This document shows, piece after piece, positions 38,108 through 46,600 of a stretch of 64,000 nucleotides of DNA (positions within the stretch are counted from its first letter, which is position 1; each line of letters starts with the position of its first letter). The stretch spans positions 62,001 through 126,000 of the forward strand of contig SXYX01000012.1 of assembly GCA_005788175.1 (NCBI GenBank). Reading direction: 5' to 3'. Origin of the DNA: Acidobacteriota bacterium (GTDB lineage: Bacteria; Acidobacteriota; Holophagae; Holophagales; Holophagaceae). The notes under the pieces were generated by a model, which saw only the letters and a program-made list of their open reading frames with translations, ran no database searches and was not told where the DNA came from. The translations under genes were made by a program, and so were the position numbers.

Positions 38108-39334
38108 ATGGCTATTTTAAACACACAAAAAAAGAAAATATGGGCTATTAGTGGTGCTGTCCTCATTATTTTAATTCTTGGTTATACCGTCGCAAAACCC
38201 AAGGATGATTCCCAAAATTATTCATGGGAACTCGTCGACGAGGGTGAGGTACGAGAGACCATCACTGCTTCGGGACAGGTACGCGCACAACGTCAAAGCA
38301 ATATCGGAACGAGCACTGCTGGTGAAATTAAAGAAATTCATGTCAAAGATGGTGAATTTGTTCAAGCTGGCGATCTTTTGATGACGATTGATAATGTTCG
38401 GGTCTCTGCTCAATTAGAGGCGATTCGCAAAGATGCCCAACGCCTTAAAAATCAAGCTGAACGCACCGGAGAATTATTCAAAAAGACTGAGGTTTTATAT
38501 CGCCAAGGATTAGTATCTGAAGAAGAGTACCGAAATCAAAGAAATAATGCTGAGGCCACATCCCTTTCCTATCAAGCAGCACAAAAAAATATCGAATCGG
38601 CACAGGATAGTGTCAATAAAGCAATCCTCAGAGCTCCATTTGCAGGTCGTATCACTGGGCTCAAAGCCGAAAAGGGAGATACGGCTATTCCGGGTATGTC
38701 GAATATTGCTGGAGCTTTACTTATGGTGATTGCAGACATGTCTCAAATGCAGGCTGAAATTATGGTCAATGAAAGCGAAGTTGTGCGCATTAAGGTTGGT
38801 CAAACTGCACAAGTTACCATCGAATCCTTGCCCGGGGTGGTCTTCCAAGGCTTGGTTGAGGAAGTGGCTACGGGAAGTGAAATTAATCTCACACAAGGTA
38901 ATTTATATAAAGTCAAAATTGATCTTCAGGGAGACCAGGAACAATTAAATCAATTGAGGCCAGGTATGAGCGCTCGTGCAACCATTTTGGCTGCTTCCAT
39001 TCCTAATTCGATGAGAATACCCTTGCAAGCTGTTCAAGAACGGTTTGGGAGCGTGGAGGAGGCTCAAAAAGCAGGCTTGCTCGTTCCGACACCCAAGTCT
39101 GTGGTGATGGTCCACCGAGATGGACGGGCTTATGAAACACCCATCATGACAGGAATTTTCAGCACCAAATTTTTTGAAGTCAAATCCGGTCTCTCTAAGG
39201 GAGATAAGGTTATTACAGGCCCATCAAAAAAATTGAAAGAATTGAAGGATCGCTCAAAAGTAACCTTGAGAAGAAAATCTGATACACAATTGATGGAATC
39301 CTTAAAGTCGAATGACAAAAAAGAAAAAGATTAG
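38108..39334 (+). CDS. Periplasmic adaptor (membrane-fusion protein), MacA/HlyD type
   Basis: A 408-residue protein. An N-terminal anchor at about residues 11-27 is followed by a biotinyl-lipoyl-like half (GEVRETITASGQVRA), a coiled-coil hairpin (residues ~95-170), and the second half with LRAPFAGRITGLKAEKGDTA and beta-barrel blocks (SEVVRIKVGQTAQVTIESLP, LRPGMSARATI). It links an inner-membrane transporter to an outer-membrane channel. It lies between the Yip1-like gene and a MacB-type permease gene, nine bases from the latter. No TolC-like protein is in the window. Confidence 0.9.
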   Translation: MAILNTQKKKIWAISGAVLIILILGYTVAKPKDDSQNYSWELVDEGEVRETITASGQVRAQRQSNIGTSTAGEIKEIHVKDGEFVQAGDLLMTIDNVRVSAQLEAIRKDAQRLKNQAERTGELFKKTEVLYRQGLVSEEEYRNQRNNAEATSLSYQAAQKNIESAQDSVNKAILRAPFAGRITGLKAEKGDTAIPGMSNIAGALLMVIADMSQMQAEIMVNESEVVRIKVGQTAQVTIESLPGVVFQGLVEEVATGSEINLTQGNLYKVKIDLQGDQEQLNQLRPGMSARATILAASIPNSMRIPLQAVQERFGSVEEAQKAGLLVPTPKSVVMVHRDGRAYETPIMTGIFSTKFFEVKSGLSKGDKVITGPSKKLKELKDRSKVTLRRKSDTQLMESLKSNDKKEKD

Positions 39335-39342
39335 GTGATTAG

Positions 39343-40569
39343 ATGGATATCCGAGAACCCCTCGACGCTGCGATTCGATCGATAAAAGCTAACAAACTTC
39401 GCTCAGCTCTAACAGCGCTTGGAATCATTATTGGTGTCGCAGCAGTCATCGTTGTCATTAGTTTGATTCAAGGGCTCGAGAAAAGTGTATTAAAACAAGT
39501 TGAAACAGCCGGAAGTCAAACCCTATTTATTCGCCCGCGCTTTAGAAATGAAACACCTCCCGAAGAATGGAATCGAATACGAAATCGAGATCTCACACTT
39601 GAACATATGAGAGCCCTCAAAGAAGATATACCCAATGTGGTAACGCAAGTGACTCCTGTTTTTTATACAGGGGCTCAAATAAAGTGGTCCGGAAAATCAA
39701 CCTCTACGCAAGTTTTGATGACAGATGAAACATACCTTGATCTCAACGGTCTTGGTTTAAGTTCCGGCAGAAATTTTGTTCCGGCCGATATACGATTGGG
39801 TACAAAAGTATGTATTCTTGGTTCATCGGTTGTCACAAAACTTGGCATACAAGGTAATCCGATTGGACAGATTATCTCAACCGATACCCTTAGCTTAGAA
39901 ATTATTGGGGTACGAGAGACACAGGGAAGCAGTTTGGGTAATGATCCAGATGACCAAATCATCATTCCGCTCAAAACAGGCCTACCTATTCTTCCAGAAC
40001 AAACAAGACGGTCACTTTTTTTTCAAGCGAAGATTGATTCATCTATGAATGCAGATGATGGAGCCGAATTGGTTGAAGACGCTTTAAGGCGTATCAAAGG
40101 GATTAAATCCGGAGAACCCACCAGCTTCAGAGTCTTTAGTTCGAAACAAATTACAGCCTTAGTTGGTAATATCACAGCAATTATTACTAGTGTTGCGGGT
40201 GGCATGGTCTCTATCGCTCTTTTGGTGGGTGGGATTGGCATCATGAATATCATGCTCGTGTCGGTCACCGAACGAACTCGAGAAATCGGAGTTCGAAAAG
40301 CCGTAGGTGCCAAACGAAAAGATATCCTTACGCAATTTTTAATTGAAGCTTCTTTACTATGTGTTCTCGGTGGCGCCGTGGGTATTCTTTTGGGTTACGC
40401 CATGGGGGCCATCGTGGGAATTTTCCTACTAGGCGAAATGGGCGGTATCCCTTTATGGTCAGTTATCAGTGCCTTTGTTGTTCCGGCTGCTATTGGACTC
40501 ATTTTTGGAATGTACCCCGCCAATAAAGCAAGCAAAATGGATCCCATTGAAGCGCTTCGTTACGAATAG
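39343..40569 (+). CDS. ABC transporter permease, MacB type (no ATPase domain)
   Basis: A 408-residue permease with a first membrane helix at about 20-45 (KLRSALTALGIIIGVAAVIVVIS), a large periplasmic MacB-type domain, and three helices at the C-terminus, with the FtsX signature GIMNIMLVSVTERTREIGVRKAVGAKRKDIL. It lacks the nucleotide-binding domain of full-length MacB, so a separate ATPase (MacB/LolD type) is needed; none lies in this cluster. With the adaptor it probably forms a tripartite efflux or lipoprotein-type transporter. The cargo is unknown. Confidence 0.9.
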   Translation: MDIREPLDAAIRSIKANKLRSALTALGIIIGVAAVIVVISLIQGLEKSVLKQVETAGSQTLFIRPRFRNETPPEEWNRIRNRDLTLEHMRALKEDIPNVVTQVTPVFYTGAQIKWSGKSTSTQVLMTDETYLDLNGLGLSSGRNFVPADIRLGTKVCILGSSVVTKLGIQGNPIGQIISTDTLSLEIIGVRETQGSSLGNDPDDQIIIPLKTGLPILPEQTRRSLFFQAKIDSSMNADDGAELVEDALRRIKGIKSGEPTSFRVFSSKQITALVGNITAIITSVAGGMVSIALLVGGIGIMNIMLVSVTERTREIGVRKAVGAKRKDILTQFLIEASLLCVLGGAVGILLGYAMGAIVGIFLLGEMGGIPLWSVISAFVVPAAIGLIFGMYPANKASKMDPIEALRYE

Positions 40570-40596
40570 ACCTCTCGTTACACTAGGCAGAGAGGT
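40570..40596 (+). promoter_or_regulatory. Hairpin covering the ribosome binding site of the DUF1446 gene
   Basis: A 7-bp perfect stem (40570-40576 with 40590-40596) and a 13-base loop lie in the gap between the permease and the DUF1446 gene. The 3' arm contains GAGAGG, seven bases before the start, which is the probable ribosome binding site. If it folds it would hide that site, so translation might be linked to the upstream gene or regulated. This is inference. Confidence 0.3.
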
Positions 40597-40602
40597 TAAT
40601 GG

Positions 40603-41961
40603 ATGGCCAAAGTAGTCCGCATAGCAAATGGGCAAGGCTTCTGGGGTGATAGCGTAGATGCACCTGTTCATCTGATTGAATACGGCAAATTTGATTATCT
40701 AACTCTCGATTATTTAGCCGAAGTTACTCTTAGTATTATGCATAAGCAAAAGCGTAAAGATCTAAACTTAGGGTATGCAACCGATTTCATCACACTCATG
40801 AATCGAATCCTACCTAATCTCAAGAAAAAAGGGATTAAAGTCATCGCAAATGCAGGAGGCGTTAACCCTGAAGCCTGTCGAGAGGCACTTTTAAAAGTGG
40901 CTAAAAATTTGGGGATTAAAGATCTTAAGGTAGCCACCGTTACCGGTGACGATATTTTAGATCGACTCCCTGAATTTAAATCACATGGTCTCGATCTTAA
41001 AAATATGGATACACAAAAGAGTCTTTTCGATGAACCACTCGAGATGGTCGCTGCTAACGTCTACTTACCCACGCAGGCCATAGTTGATGCCTTAGATTTG
41101 GGGGCCGATATTGTGCTGACAGGACGATGTACGGATCCAGGCCTCACGCTTGCAGCTTTAATTCATGAGTTTAAGTGGTCAAGCGAAGATTGGGATCGAT
41201 TAGCCTCGGGAACAGTAGCGGGTCATATTCTCGAGTGCGGTGCTCAGGCAACCGGAGGGAACTTTTCAAAGTGGTGGGAAGTTCCTGATCTATGGAAAAT
41301 AGGATATCCCATTGCCGAAGTATCTGAAGATGGGTCGTTTGTGATTACAAAACCAGAAGGCAGTGGCGGGCTCGTCACAATTGATACCATCAGCGAACAA
41401 TTAGTCTATGAAATGGGCGATCCTCATCAATACATCACTCCAGACTGTGTTGCAGATTTCACCTCTATCCAACTTACCGAAATTAGTACTCACCGCGTAC
41501 GTATATCAGGCGTGAAGGGTCGACCCAAAACCCCATTCTTGAAAGTAAGCGGAGCTTATCTGAAAGGCTATAAAGCAACCGGTCAATTAACGATCTCGGG
41601 GCCCCGAGCAATGGATAAAGCGAAATTATGTTCAGATATTGTATGGAAACGTTTGGATCGTGCCGGTATTCAATTTGAAAGCCGGAATGTTGAGTATTTA
41701 GGAGGCTCAACGGTTCATGAAGGTATTGCTCCGATACCCTCTAGCCCTTCAGAAATTGTCATGCGCCTAAGCGTAAAAGATCGAGATAGGAAGAAAGTTG
41801 AACGGTTTACCCGGGAATGTGCCCCACTCATCACAGCAGGACCCCCAGGTGTTACAGGCTTTGCTGGAGGTCGTCCTAAGCCCGAAGAAATAGTTGCTTA
41901 TTGGCCTGCTCTGATTCCAAGAGATCTAATCCACTGGAATGTAACAATGGTATCCACTTAA
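40603..41961 (+). CDS. DUF1446 (AtuA-like) protein
   Basis: A 452-residue protein. It matches DUF1446 with the start VRIANGQGFWGDSVDAP, NAGGVNPEACREAL, and LGADIVLTGRCTDPGLTLA, then AGHILECGAQATGGNFSKWW. AtuA, a member, is needed for acyclic terpene breakdown in Pseudomonas, but the enzymatic role is unclear, and most relatives are uncharacterised. In other genomes it pairs with a small AtuA-like partner or acyl-CoA carboxylases; here none is adjacent. It follows the permease after 33 bases on the same strand. Confidence 0.88.
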   Translation: MAKVVRIANGQGFWGDSVDAPVHLIEYGKFDYLTLDYLAEVTLSIMHKQKRKDLNLGYATDFITLMNRILPNLKKKGIKVIANAGGVNPEACREALLKVAKNLGIKDLKVATVTGDDILDRLPEFKSHGLDLKNMDTQKSLFDEPLEMVAANVYLPTQAIVDALDLGADIVLTGRCTDPGLTLAALIHEFKWSSEDWDRLASGTVAGHILECGAQATGGNFSKWWEVPDLWKIGYPIAEVSEDGSFVITKPEGSGGLVTIDTISEQLVYEMGDPHQYITPDCVADFTSIQLTEISTHRVRISGVKGRPKTPFLKVSGAYLKGYKATGQLTISGPRAMDKAKLCSDIVWKRLDRAGIQFESRNVEYLGGSTVHEGIAPIPSSPSEIVMRLSVKDRDRKKVERFTRECAPLITAGPPGVTGFAGGRPKPEEIVAYWPALIPRDLIHWNVTMVST

Positions 41962-41965
41962 TACA

Positions 41966-42286
41966 TCAGGAAAGTGGCGCACTTCCAAATCGGTTTTCGC
42001 CGACAGTTCCACGCTGACATAATAGAATCACGTTATAGATAGGGATCAGCAGATACCATCCTGATCGATTTACATCATGAAGCCGTCTCACGGCAGATGA
42101 AATATTCGGCAAGAGAATGGCAATAGACCATAAATCTTGGAATATGATTAGGCCCTCTTTTGTTTCTAATACTGCCGAAACTAAAGTAACAAAAAGAATC
42201 CACCACCAAAAGGTGCTTAGCGTTTCGCGACCTTCAAATTCAGCATAATTATTAAAACCATGACCAATCGATTCTTTGAATTTCAT
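41966..42286 (-). CDS. DUF805 small membrane protein
   Basis: A 106-residue protein with DUF805 hallmarks: a start rich in polar residues (KFKESIGHGFNNYAEFEGRETLSTFWWW), then the conserved RRLHDVNRSGWYLL block, a short loop, and hydrophobic segments at about 26-42, 52-66 and 76-90. Function unknown. It follows mqnD after 20 bases on the same strand. Confidence 0.88.
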   Translation of the reverse strand: MKFKESIGHGFNNYAEFEGRETLSTFWWWILFVTLVSAVLETKEGLIIFQDLWSIAILLPNISSAVRRLHDVNRSGWYLLIPIYNVILLCQRGTVGENRFGSAPLS

Positions 42287-42306
42287 GACCTACTCCTAAA
42301 TGATAA

Positions 42307-43128
42307 TTATCCCTGAATCCAATTCGCTTCTAGATCCAATAGATGATTAACCGCTAGACGGCCACGATAGCCCGGGTCAACGGTGAATTCATTGACCCAA
42401 GCCGATACATAGCGACTGACCATTTCGCGATCCATGTTTCGACCAAATCCTTGAGCATAGTCAACACTTTCATCATGTCGCTCGCGAGCCATCATGACGC
42501 TTTTCTTCATACAGCGAGCAAAGGTTTGTTTAGTGTCTGCTGGTAATGCTCGACGTATAGCATTACCTCCCATGGGAAGTGGTAAGTCAAATTGTTGTTT
42601 CCACCATTGGCCTAGATCAGCAACCAAATGTAGCCCTTTATCTTGGTAGAGGAGTTGGCTCTCATGAATCAGCAAACCTACATCAATCTCACCTCGCTCA
42701 AGGGAGGGAAGAATCTCATCAAAAGCCATGACGCATACTTTGAGATTCGGGTGATATTTACACATCGATAGGTAAGCGCTGGTATGAATTCCAGGAATGG
42801 CAACGGTATGAGAACTAAGATCATCGTAGCCTAGAGATAGTCGACTGACGATAAGGGGCCCGGTTCCCTCCTGAATACTCGATCCAGCAGTTAAAAGATC
42901 GTATTGATTTTGAATATGGGGATAAACACCGAAGCTGATAGCGCTGACATCGAAGCGCTCTTCAAAACTTAGCTGATTTAACTTTTCTATATCAAGACGC
43001 ACAAATTCAAAAGTGAATTCTTGTCGATCTCTATCTTGATCCATCCAGCCCAAAGCTAGGGGTGCCATCATATAGGCATCATCCGAGTCAGGAGAGTGTG
43101 CAATCAGGAGATGAGTGGGCACTCTCAA
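42307..43128 (-). CDS. mqnD: 1,4-dihydroxy-6-naphthoate synthase (MqnD) family
   Basis: A 273-residue periplasmic-binding-like fold enzyme. The start LLIAHSPDSDDAYMMAPLALG and the AISFGVYPHIQ and GPLIVSR blocks match MqnD of the futalosine menaquinone pathway; MqnA is more distant. It acts near the end of that pathway, giving the naphthoate ring, so the cell probably makes menaquinone this way although other mqn genes are not in the window. The start is TTG overlapping the flavin reductase stop by four bases (TTGA), or possibly a GTG six bases further in. Confidence 0.85.
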   Translation of the reverse strand: MRVPTHLLIAHSPDSDDAYMMAPLALGWMDQDRDRQEFTFEFVRLDIEKLNQLSFEERFDVSAISFGVYPHIQNQYDLLTAGSSIQEGTGPLIVSRLSLGYDDLSSHTVAIPGIHTSAYLSMCKYHPNLKVCVMAFDEILPSLERGEIDVGLLIHESQLLYQDKGLHLVADLGQWWKQQFDLPLPMGGNAIRRALPADTKQTFARCMKKSVMMARERHDESVDYAQGFGRNMDREMVSRYVSAWVNEFTVDPGYRGRLAVNHLLDLEANWIQG

Positions 43129-43616
43129 TATCCCAAACCATCTTTTCGGATATGGATATAGGGCTTATCTCCCTCCCCACCCTGTATCCGACCCTCAATG
43201 ACCTCTCCAATGAAAAGTTGGTGATCGCCACCGGTATCCATTTTTTTAATGTACTTCAATAATAACCATGCAAACCCATCTGCGAATAAAGGCGTGGAAT
43301 GCGTATTCAATAAAATTGAAGGGTCTTCTGCCCAAGGATCAATATCAGGATCAAATCCTCTGCCATATTTTTTTAAACTAGCAAAATCACCTTCACGCAG
43401 AAGGTTAAGACCAATCAAACCACTTTCTTCGATCAGGGGTTCAATCGGGCGGCCTGGCTTGATAGACAGAGTCACTAAGGGTGGGTTAAAACTGATTTGC
43501 TGATACCAAGAAGCCAAAAAAGCTGTTCGCCTGTGATTATGCGCAGAGGTTGCAATTGCTAGTCCACTCGGAACCTTCCCCAAGGCGGCTGCTAGTTGAG
43601 TAATAAGAGAAGACAT
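43125..43616 (-). CDS. Flavin reductase-like FMN-binding protein
   Basis: A 163-residue protein of the flavin reductase-like split-barrel family: GKVPSGLAIATSAHNHRRTAFLASWYQQISFNPPLVTLSIK is the characteristic block, shown in part, with FNPPLV and IGLNLLREGD. These bind FMN and reduce it with NAD(P)H for a partner oxygenase or reductase. I choose the ATG at 43616, which has GAGGGG five bases upstream; a GTG at 43622 lies inside that site. It overlaps mqnD by four bases. Why it is coupled to MqnD is unclear. Confidence 0.87.
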   Translation of the reverse strand: MSSLITQLAAALGKVPSGLAIATSAHNHRRTAFLASWYQQISFNPPLVTLSIKPGRPIEPLIEESGLIGLNLLREGDFASLKKYGRGFDPDIDPWAEDPSILLNTHSTPLFADGFAWLLLKYIKKMDTGGDHQLFIGEVIEGRIQGGEGDKPYIHIRKDGLGY

Positions 43617-43632
43617 TGGCACCCCTCAAAAC

Positions 43633-44394
43633 TTAGTTAATACCAGAAACTAATTTTAATAAATGAACAGCTTGATACAAAATAAAGATTCCTAACCCGG
43701 TTATCAATAAGCCACTGAACCGTAGAAGCCGGTATTTCCAATGTTGAGATATTTGGGTCGAAACAAAGCCTAGTGCGAAAAGTAGAGGTAAATTGCCTAG
43801 ACCAAAAGCACCCATGCCCATGGCACCCATTTGCCAGGATCCCATCTCGAGGCTTTTTAATAACATCATGTAAACCAAACCACATGGAATAAGCCCCCAC
43901 GCCATTCCTACCAAATAGGGTAAGTTGGCCCATTTAATACTGCGACCTAAAAAACGCTGGAGCCGTTCAGGTAATTGAAATTCCATCAAAGCATCCACTC
44001 GACGACCTAGTGTTAAAAAGATTCCAAAAGTCATCATGAGAAAACCGATGGCCAATTTGAGCCAAAGTTGCCAGGGCCATGCCTGCATAGATAACAAGAC
44101 TTGTCCCTCGGGCTTACAACAATCTGCCATTTCTTGAACGCTTTGAAGGCGGAATAAAGATCCTAAACTACCGACGCAGGCACCTAAAAACATATAGGTT
44201 GTGACTCGACCTAATTGAAAAAAAAGATGCTGTTTCCATTTGGGACGTTTAGTTTCTGTTTGAGAAATACCAAAACTGAGCACAATAGGTCCACACATTC
44301 CAATACAATGACCCACAGAGCCTAGTAAGCCAGCCATCCACATCACTAAAACTAATGGAATTGCGTGGGGAATATTAAGCCAATTTTCTAACAT
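43633..44394 (-). CDS. SafE-like / DsbD_2-type membrane protein (possible cytochrome or metal handling)
   Basis: A 253-residue protein, six or seven hydrophobic segments. The first membrane block contains GHCIGMCGP (C30, C34), the signature of the sulfite exporter TauE/SafE or DsbD_2 group associated with cytochrome c oxidase assembly or copper handling. A further pair GFLMMTFGIFLTLGRR and a conserved LIPCGLVYMML motif follow. I choose the ATG at 44394 because AAGG lies about nine bases upstream and because 21 residues of a longer frame are unlike the family. Direction of transport is unknown. Confidence 0.82.
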   Translation of the reverse strand: MLENWLNIPHAIPLVLVMWMAGLLGSVGHCIGMCGPIVLSFGISQTETKRPKWKQHLFFQLGRVTTYMFLGACVGSLGSLFRLQSVQEMADCCKPEGQVLLSMQAWPWQLWLKLAIGFLMMTFGIFLTLGRRVDALMEFQLPERLQRFLGRSIKWANLPYLVGMAWGLIPCGLVYMMLLKSLEMGSWQMGAMGMGAFGLGNLPLLFALGFVSTQISQHWKYRLLRFSGLLITGLGIFILYQAVHLLKLVSGIN

Positions 44395-44718
44395 CAATCT
44401 GTGCCTTCTCTCTCCTAATGATTTCACAGATTGTCGTCTCGTTTGGTTCCTTACCAAAGATAAAGATCAATTTCTCCAACTTCAAACCAGTCAAGGTTTT
44501 ACATCCTTTGAAATACACTACCAGTAGGGGTTTCGGGATGGTGATTCGGGATGAAGGGGGAACCGATTAGGTTCCACCGTAAATCACTTGATAGGAATAA
44601 TGTGGAGTTGTATTGAACAAATCCCCTGTCCAGCATTGATTTAATCAACCCGTAATCTCTTAGGGTCAAACTGATAAAATAAAGTTTCCGTTCTATTCGG
44701 AGGTAAGGAGCCTACCTA
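44395..44718. other. Intergenic region upstream of pckG (324 bases)
   Basis: No gene is seen. It holds a nine-base direct repeat (TTCGGGATG at 44532-44540 and 44545-44553), a small hairpin (44559-44564 with 44570-44575), and a strong GGAGGTAAGGAG ribosome binding site just before pckG. A clear sigma-70 box pair could not be fixed. The region is large for this genome, so regulation of the convergent SafE gene and pckG transcription could be concentrated here, but I see no firm operator. Confidence 0.4.
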
Positions 44719-46542
44719 ATGGATCTTAAAATACCGATCTACATGAAAAATTCAAAATTGATTATGTGGATTGAGGAGGTCATTGCTCTTTGCGAGCCTG
44801 AATCCATCCATTGGTGTGATGGCTCCGAAGAGGAATACAACCGTCTCTGCGAAGAAATGGTGCAAAGCAAAACTTTCAAAAGACTAAACCCAGCCAAACG
44901 ACCAAATTCTTTTCTGGCCCTGTCTGATCCTGGTGATGTAGCTCGTGTTGAAGATCGAACCTATGTTTGCTCTAAGGACTCGATAGATGCAGGCCCCAAT
45001 AATAATTGGAAGGATCCTTCAGAAATGAAATCTATTTTGATGGGGCTTTTCCGGGGTTGCATGCGCGGAAGAAAGATGTATGTAGTCCCCTTCAGCATGG
45101 GCCCACTTGGAAGCCCCATTGCTCAAATCGGAATTGAACTCACAGACTCACCTTATGTAGTTGTAAATATGAAAATTATGACGCGTATGGGTAAGGCTGT
45201 TTTTGATATCCTCAAAGATGGAGATTTTGTTCCAGCACTTCATAGCGTCGGGGCTCCATTAAACCCCGGCCAAGCCGACGTTCCTTGGCCTTGTAACCCT
45301 GACAATAAATATATATGTCACTTCCCTGAAACTCGAGAAATTTGGAGTTTTGGCTCAGGGTATGGTGGCAACGCCTTACTTGGAAAAAAGTGTTTTGCAC
45401 TTCGTATCGCAAGCACTATGGCAAAATCCGAAGGCTGGCACGCAGAACATATGCTGATTTTGGGTTTGGAGGCTCCTAATCACAAAAAGACTTATGTTGC
45501 AGCTGCTTTCCCTAGTGCTTGTGGAAAAACTAACTTTGCCATGATGCAGACACCCGAATTATTCAAGGGTTATAAGGTTACGACTGTCGGGGATGATATT
45601 GCCTGGCTCAAGATTGATGATCAAGGTCAAATTCGTGCGATTAACCCTGAAGCTGGTTTCTTTGGTGTAGCCCCCAACACAGCTATGAAGACAAATCCCC
45701 ATGCAATGTATACGATAACTAAAAATTCAATTTTCACAAACGTTGCCCTTACGCATGATGGTGATGTGTGGTGGGAAGGTATGACTGATCAAGTACCTGA
45801 AGGCCTCACAGATTGGACAGGCAAATCTTTTGACCCAACGCTAGGCAAACCCGCGGCACATCCCAACGCACGATTTACAACACCTGCTAGCCAATGTCCC
45901 TGTATTGATGAGGCCTGGGAAGATCCCGCCGGAGTTCCTATTGATGCCTTTATTTTTGGTGGACGTCGAGCTTCTTCTGTTCCTCTAGTCGTTGAGGCAT
46001 CGAGCTGGAACGAAGGAGTGTACCTCGCTGCAACGATTGGATCTGAAACTACTGCCGCAGCTTCTGGAAAAATCGGCGAGGTTCGAAGAGATCCTTTCGC
46101 TATGCTCCCTTTTTGTGGCTACCACATGGGTGATTATTTTCAGCACTGGCTCAATCTAGGGAAAAAGCTTAAAAAAGCACCTAAGATTTTTCTTGTGAAT
46201 TGGTTTCGAAAGAATAATCAAGGTAAGTACATTTGGCCAGGATATACGGAAAATATGCGTGTCCTAAAATGGATTACTGAACGCGTTCATGGACAGGCTC
46301 AAGGTGTTTCCACTGTCCTGGGTATTGTCCCTCGCCCTGAAGATCTTAACCTTGAAGGGATTATGGGTTTCGACCTCTTGCATTTCGACGAACTAATGAA
46401 TATCAGTAAAGATGATTGGACCGCTGAAATTAAAGGGCATGAAAAACTATTTACTGAATTATCAGCACGCTTACCAAAAGAATTCGTTCCGATGATGAAG
46501 TCATTGTCCGAGAAGATTGACAGCACACTTAAGAGTGCATAA
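44719..46542 (+). CDS. pckG: Phosphoenolpyruvate carboxykinase (GTP)
   Basis: A 607-residue enzyme of the GTP type. It has the kinase-1a motif [13 protein letters not shown], kinase-2 GDDIAWLK, the reactive cysteine in SACGKTN, the N-terminal [18 protein letters not shown] region and [23 protein letters not shown]. It turns oxaloacetate plus GTP into PEP, and with PEP synthase gives two gluconeogenic entries. A very strong ribosome binding site (GGAGG with a further GGAG) precedes the ATG. Confidence 0.97.
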   Translation: MDLKIPIYMKNSKLIMWIEEVIALCEPESIHWCDGSEEEYNRLCEEMVQSKTFKRLNPAKRPNSFLALSDPGDVARVEDRTYVCSKDSIDAGPNNNWKDPSEMKSILMGLFRGCMRGRKMYVVPFSMGPLGSPIAQIGIELTDSPYVVVNMKIMTRMGKAVFDILKDGDFVPALHSVGAPLNPGQADVPWPCNPDNKYICHFPETREIWSFGSGYGGNALLGKKCFALRIASTMAKSEGWHAEHMLILGLEAPNHKKTYVAAAFPSACGKTNFAMMQTPELFKGYKVTTVGDDIAWLKIDDQGQIRAINPEAGFFGVAPNTAMKTNPHAMYTITKNSIFTNVALTHDGDVWWEGMTDQVPEGLTDWTGKSFDPTLGKPAAHPNARFTTPASQCPCIDEAWEDPAGVPIDAFIFGGRRASSVPLVVEASSWNEGVYLAATIGSETTAAASGKIGEVRRDPFAMLPFCGYHMGDYFQHWLNLGKKLKKAPKIFLVNWFRKNNQGKYIWPGYTENMRVLKWITERVHGQAQGVSTVLGIVPRPEDLNLEGIMGFDLLHFDELMNISKDDWTAEIKGHEKLFTELSARLPKEFVPMMKSLSEKIDSTLKSA

Positions 46543-46600
46543 TTCAATTTTATCGAGCAAGTCTTTCAATAAAATCTTGGGCATCCTTTAGTATGAAGAG

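Noticed and set aside
44532-44553. Nine-base direct repeat upstream of pckG as an operator pair
   Set aside because: Short, irregular spacing relative to any promoter; noted only in the intergenic entry.
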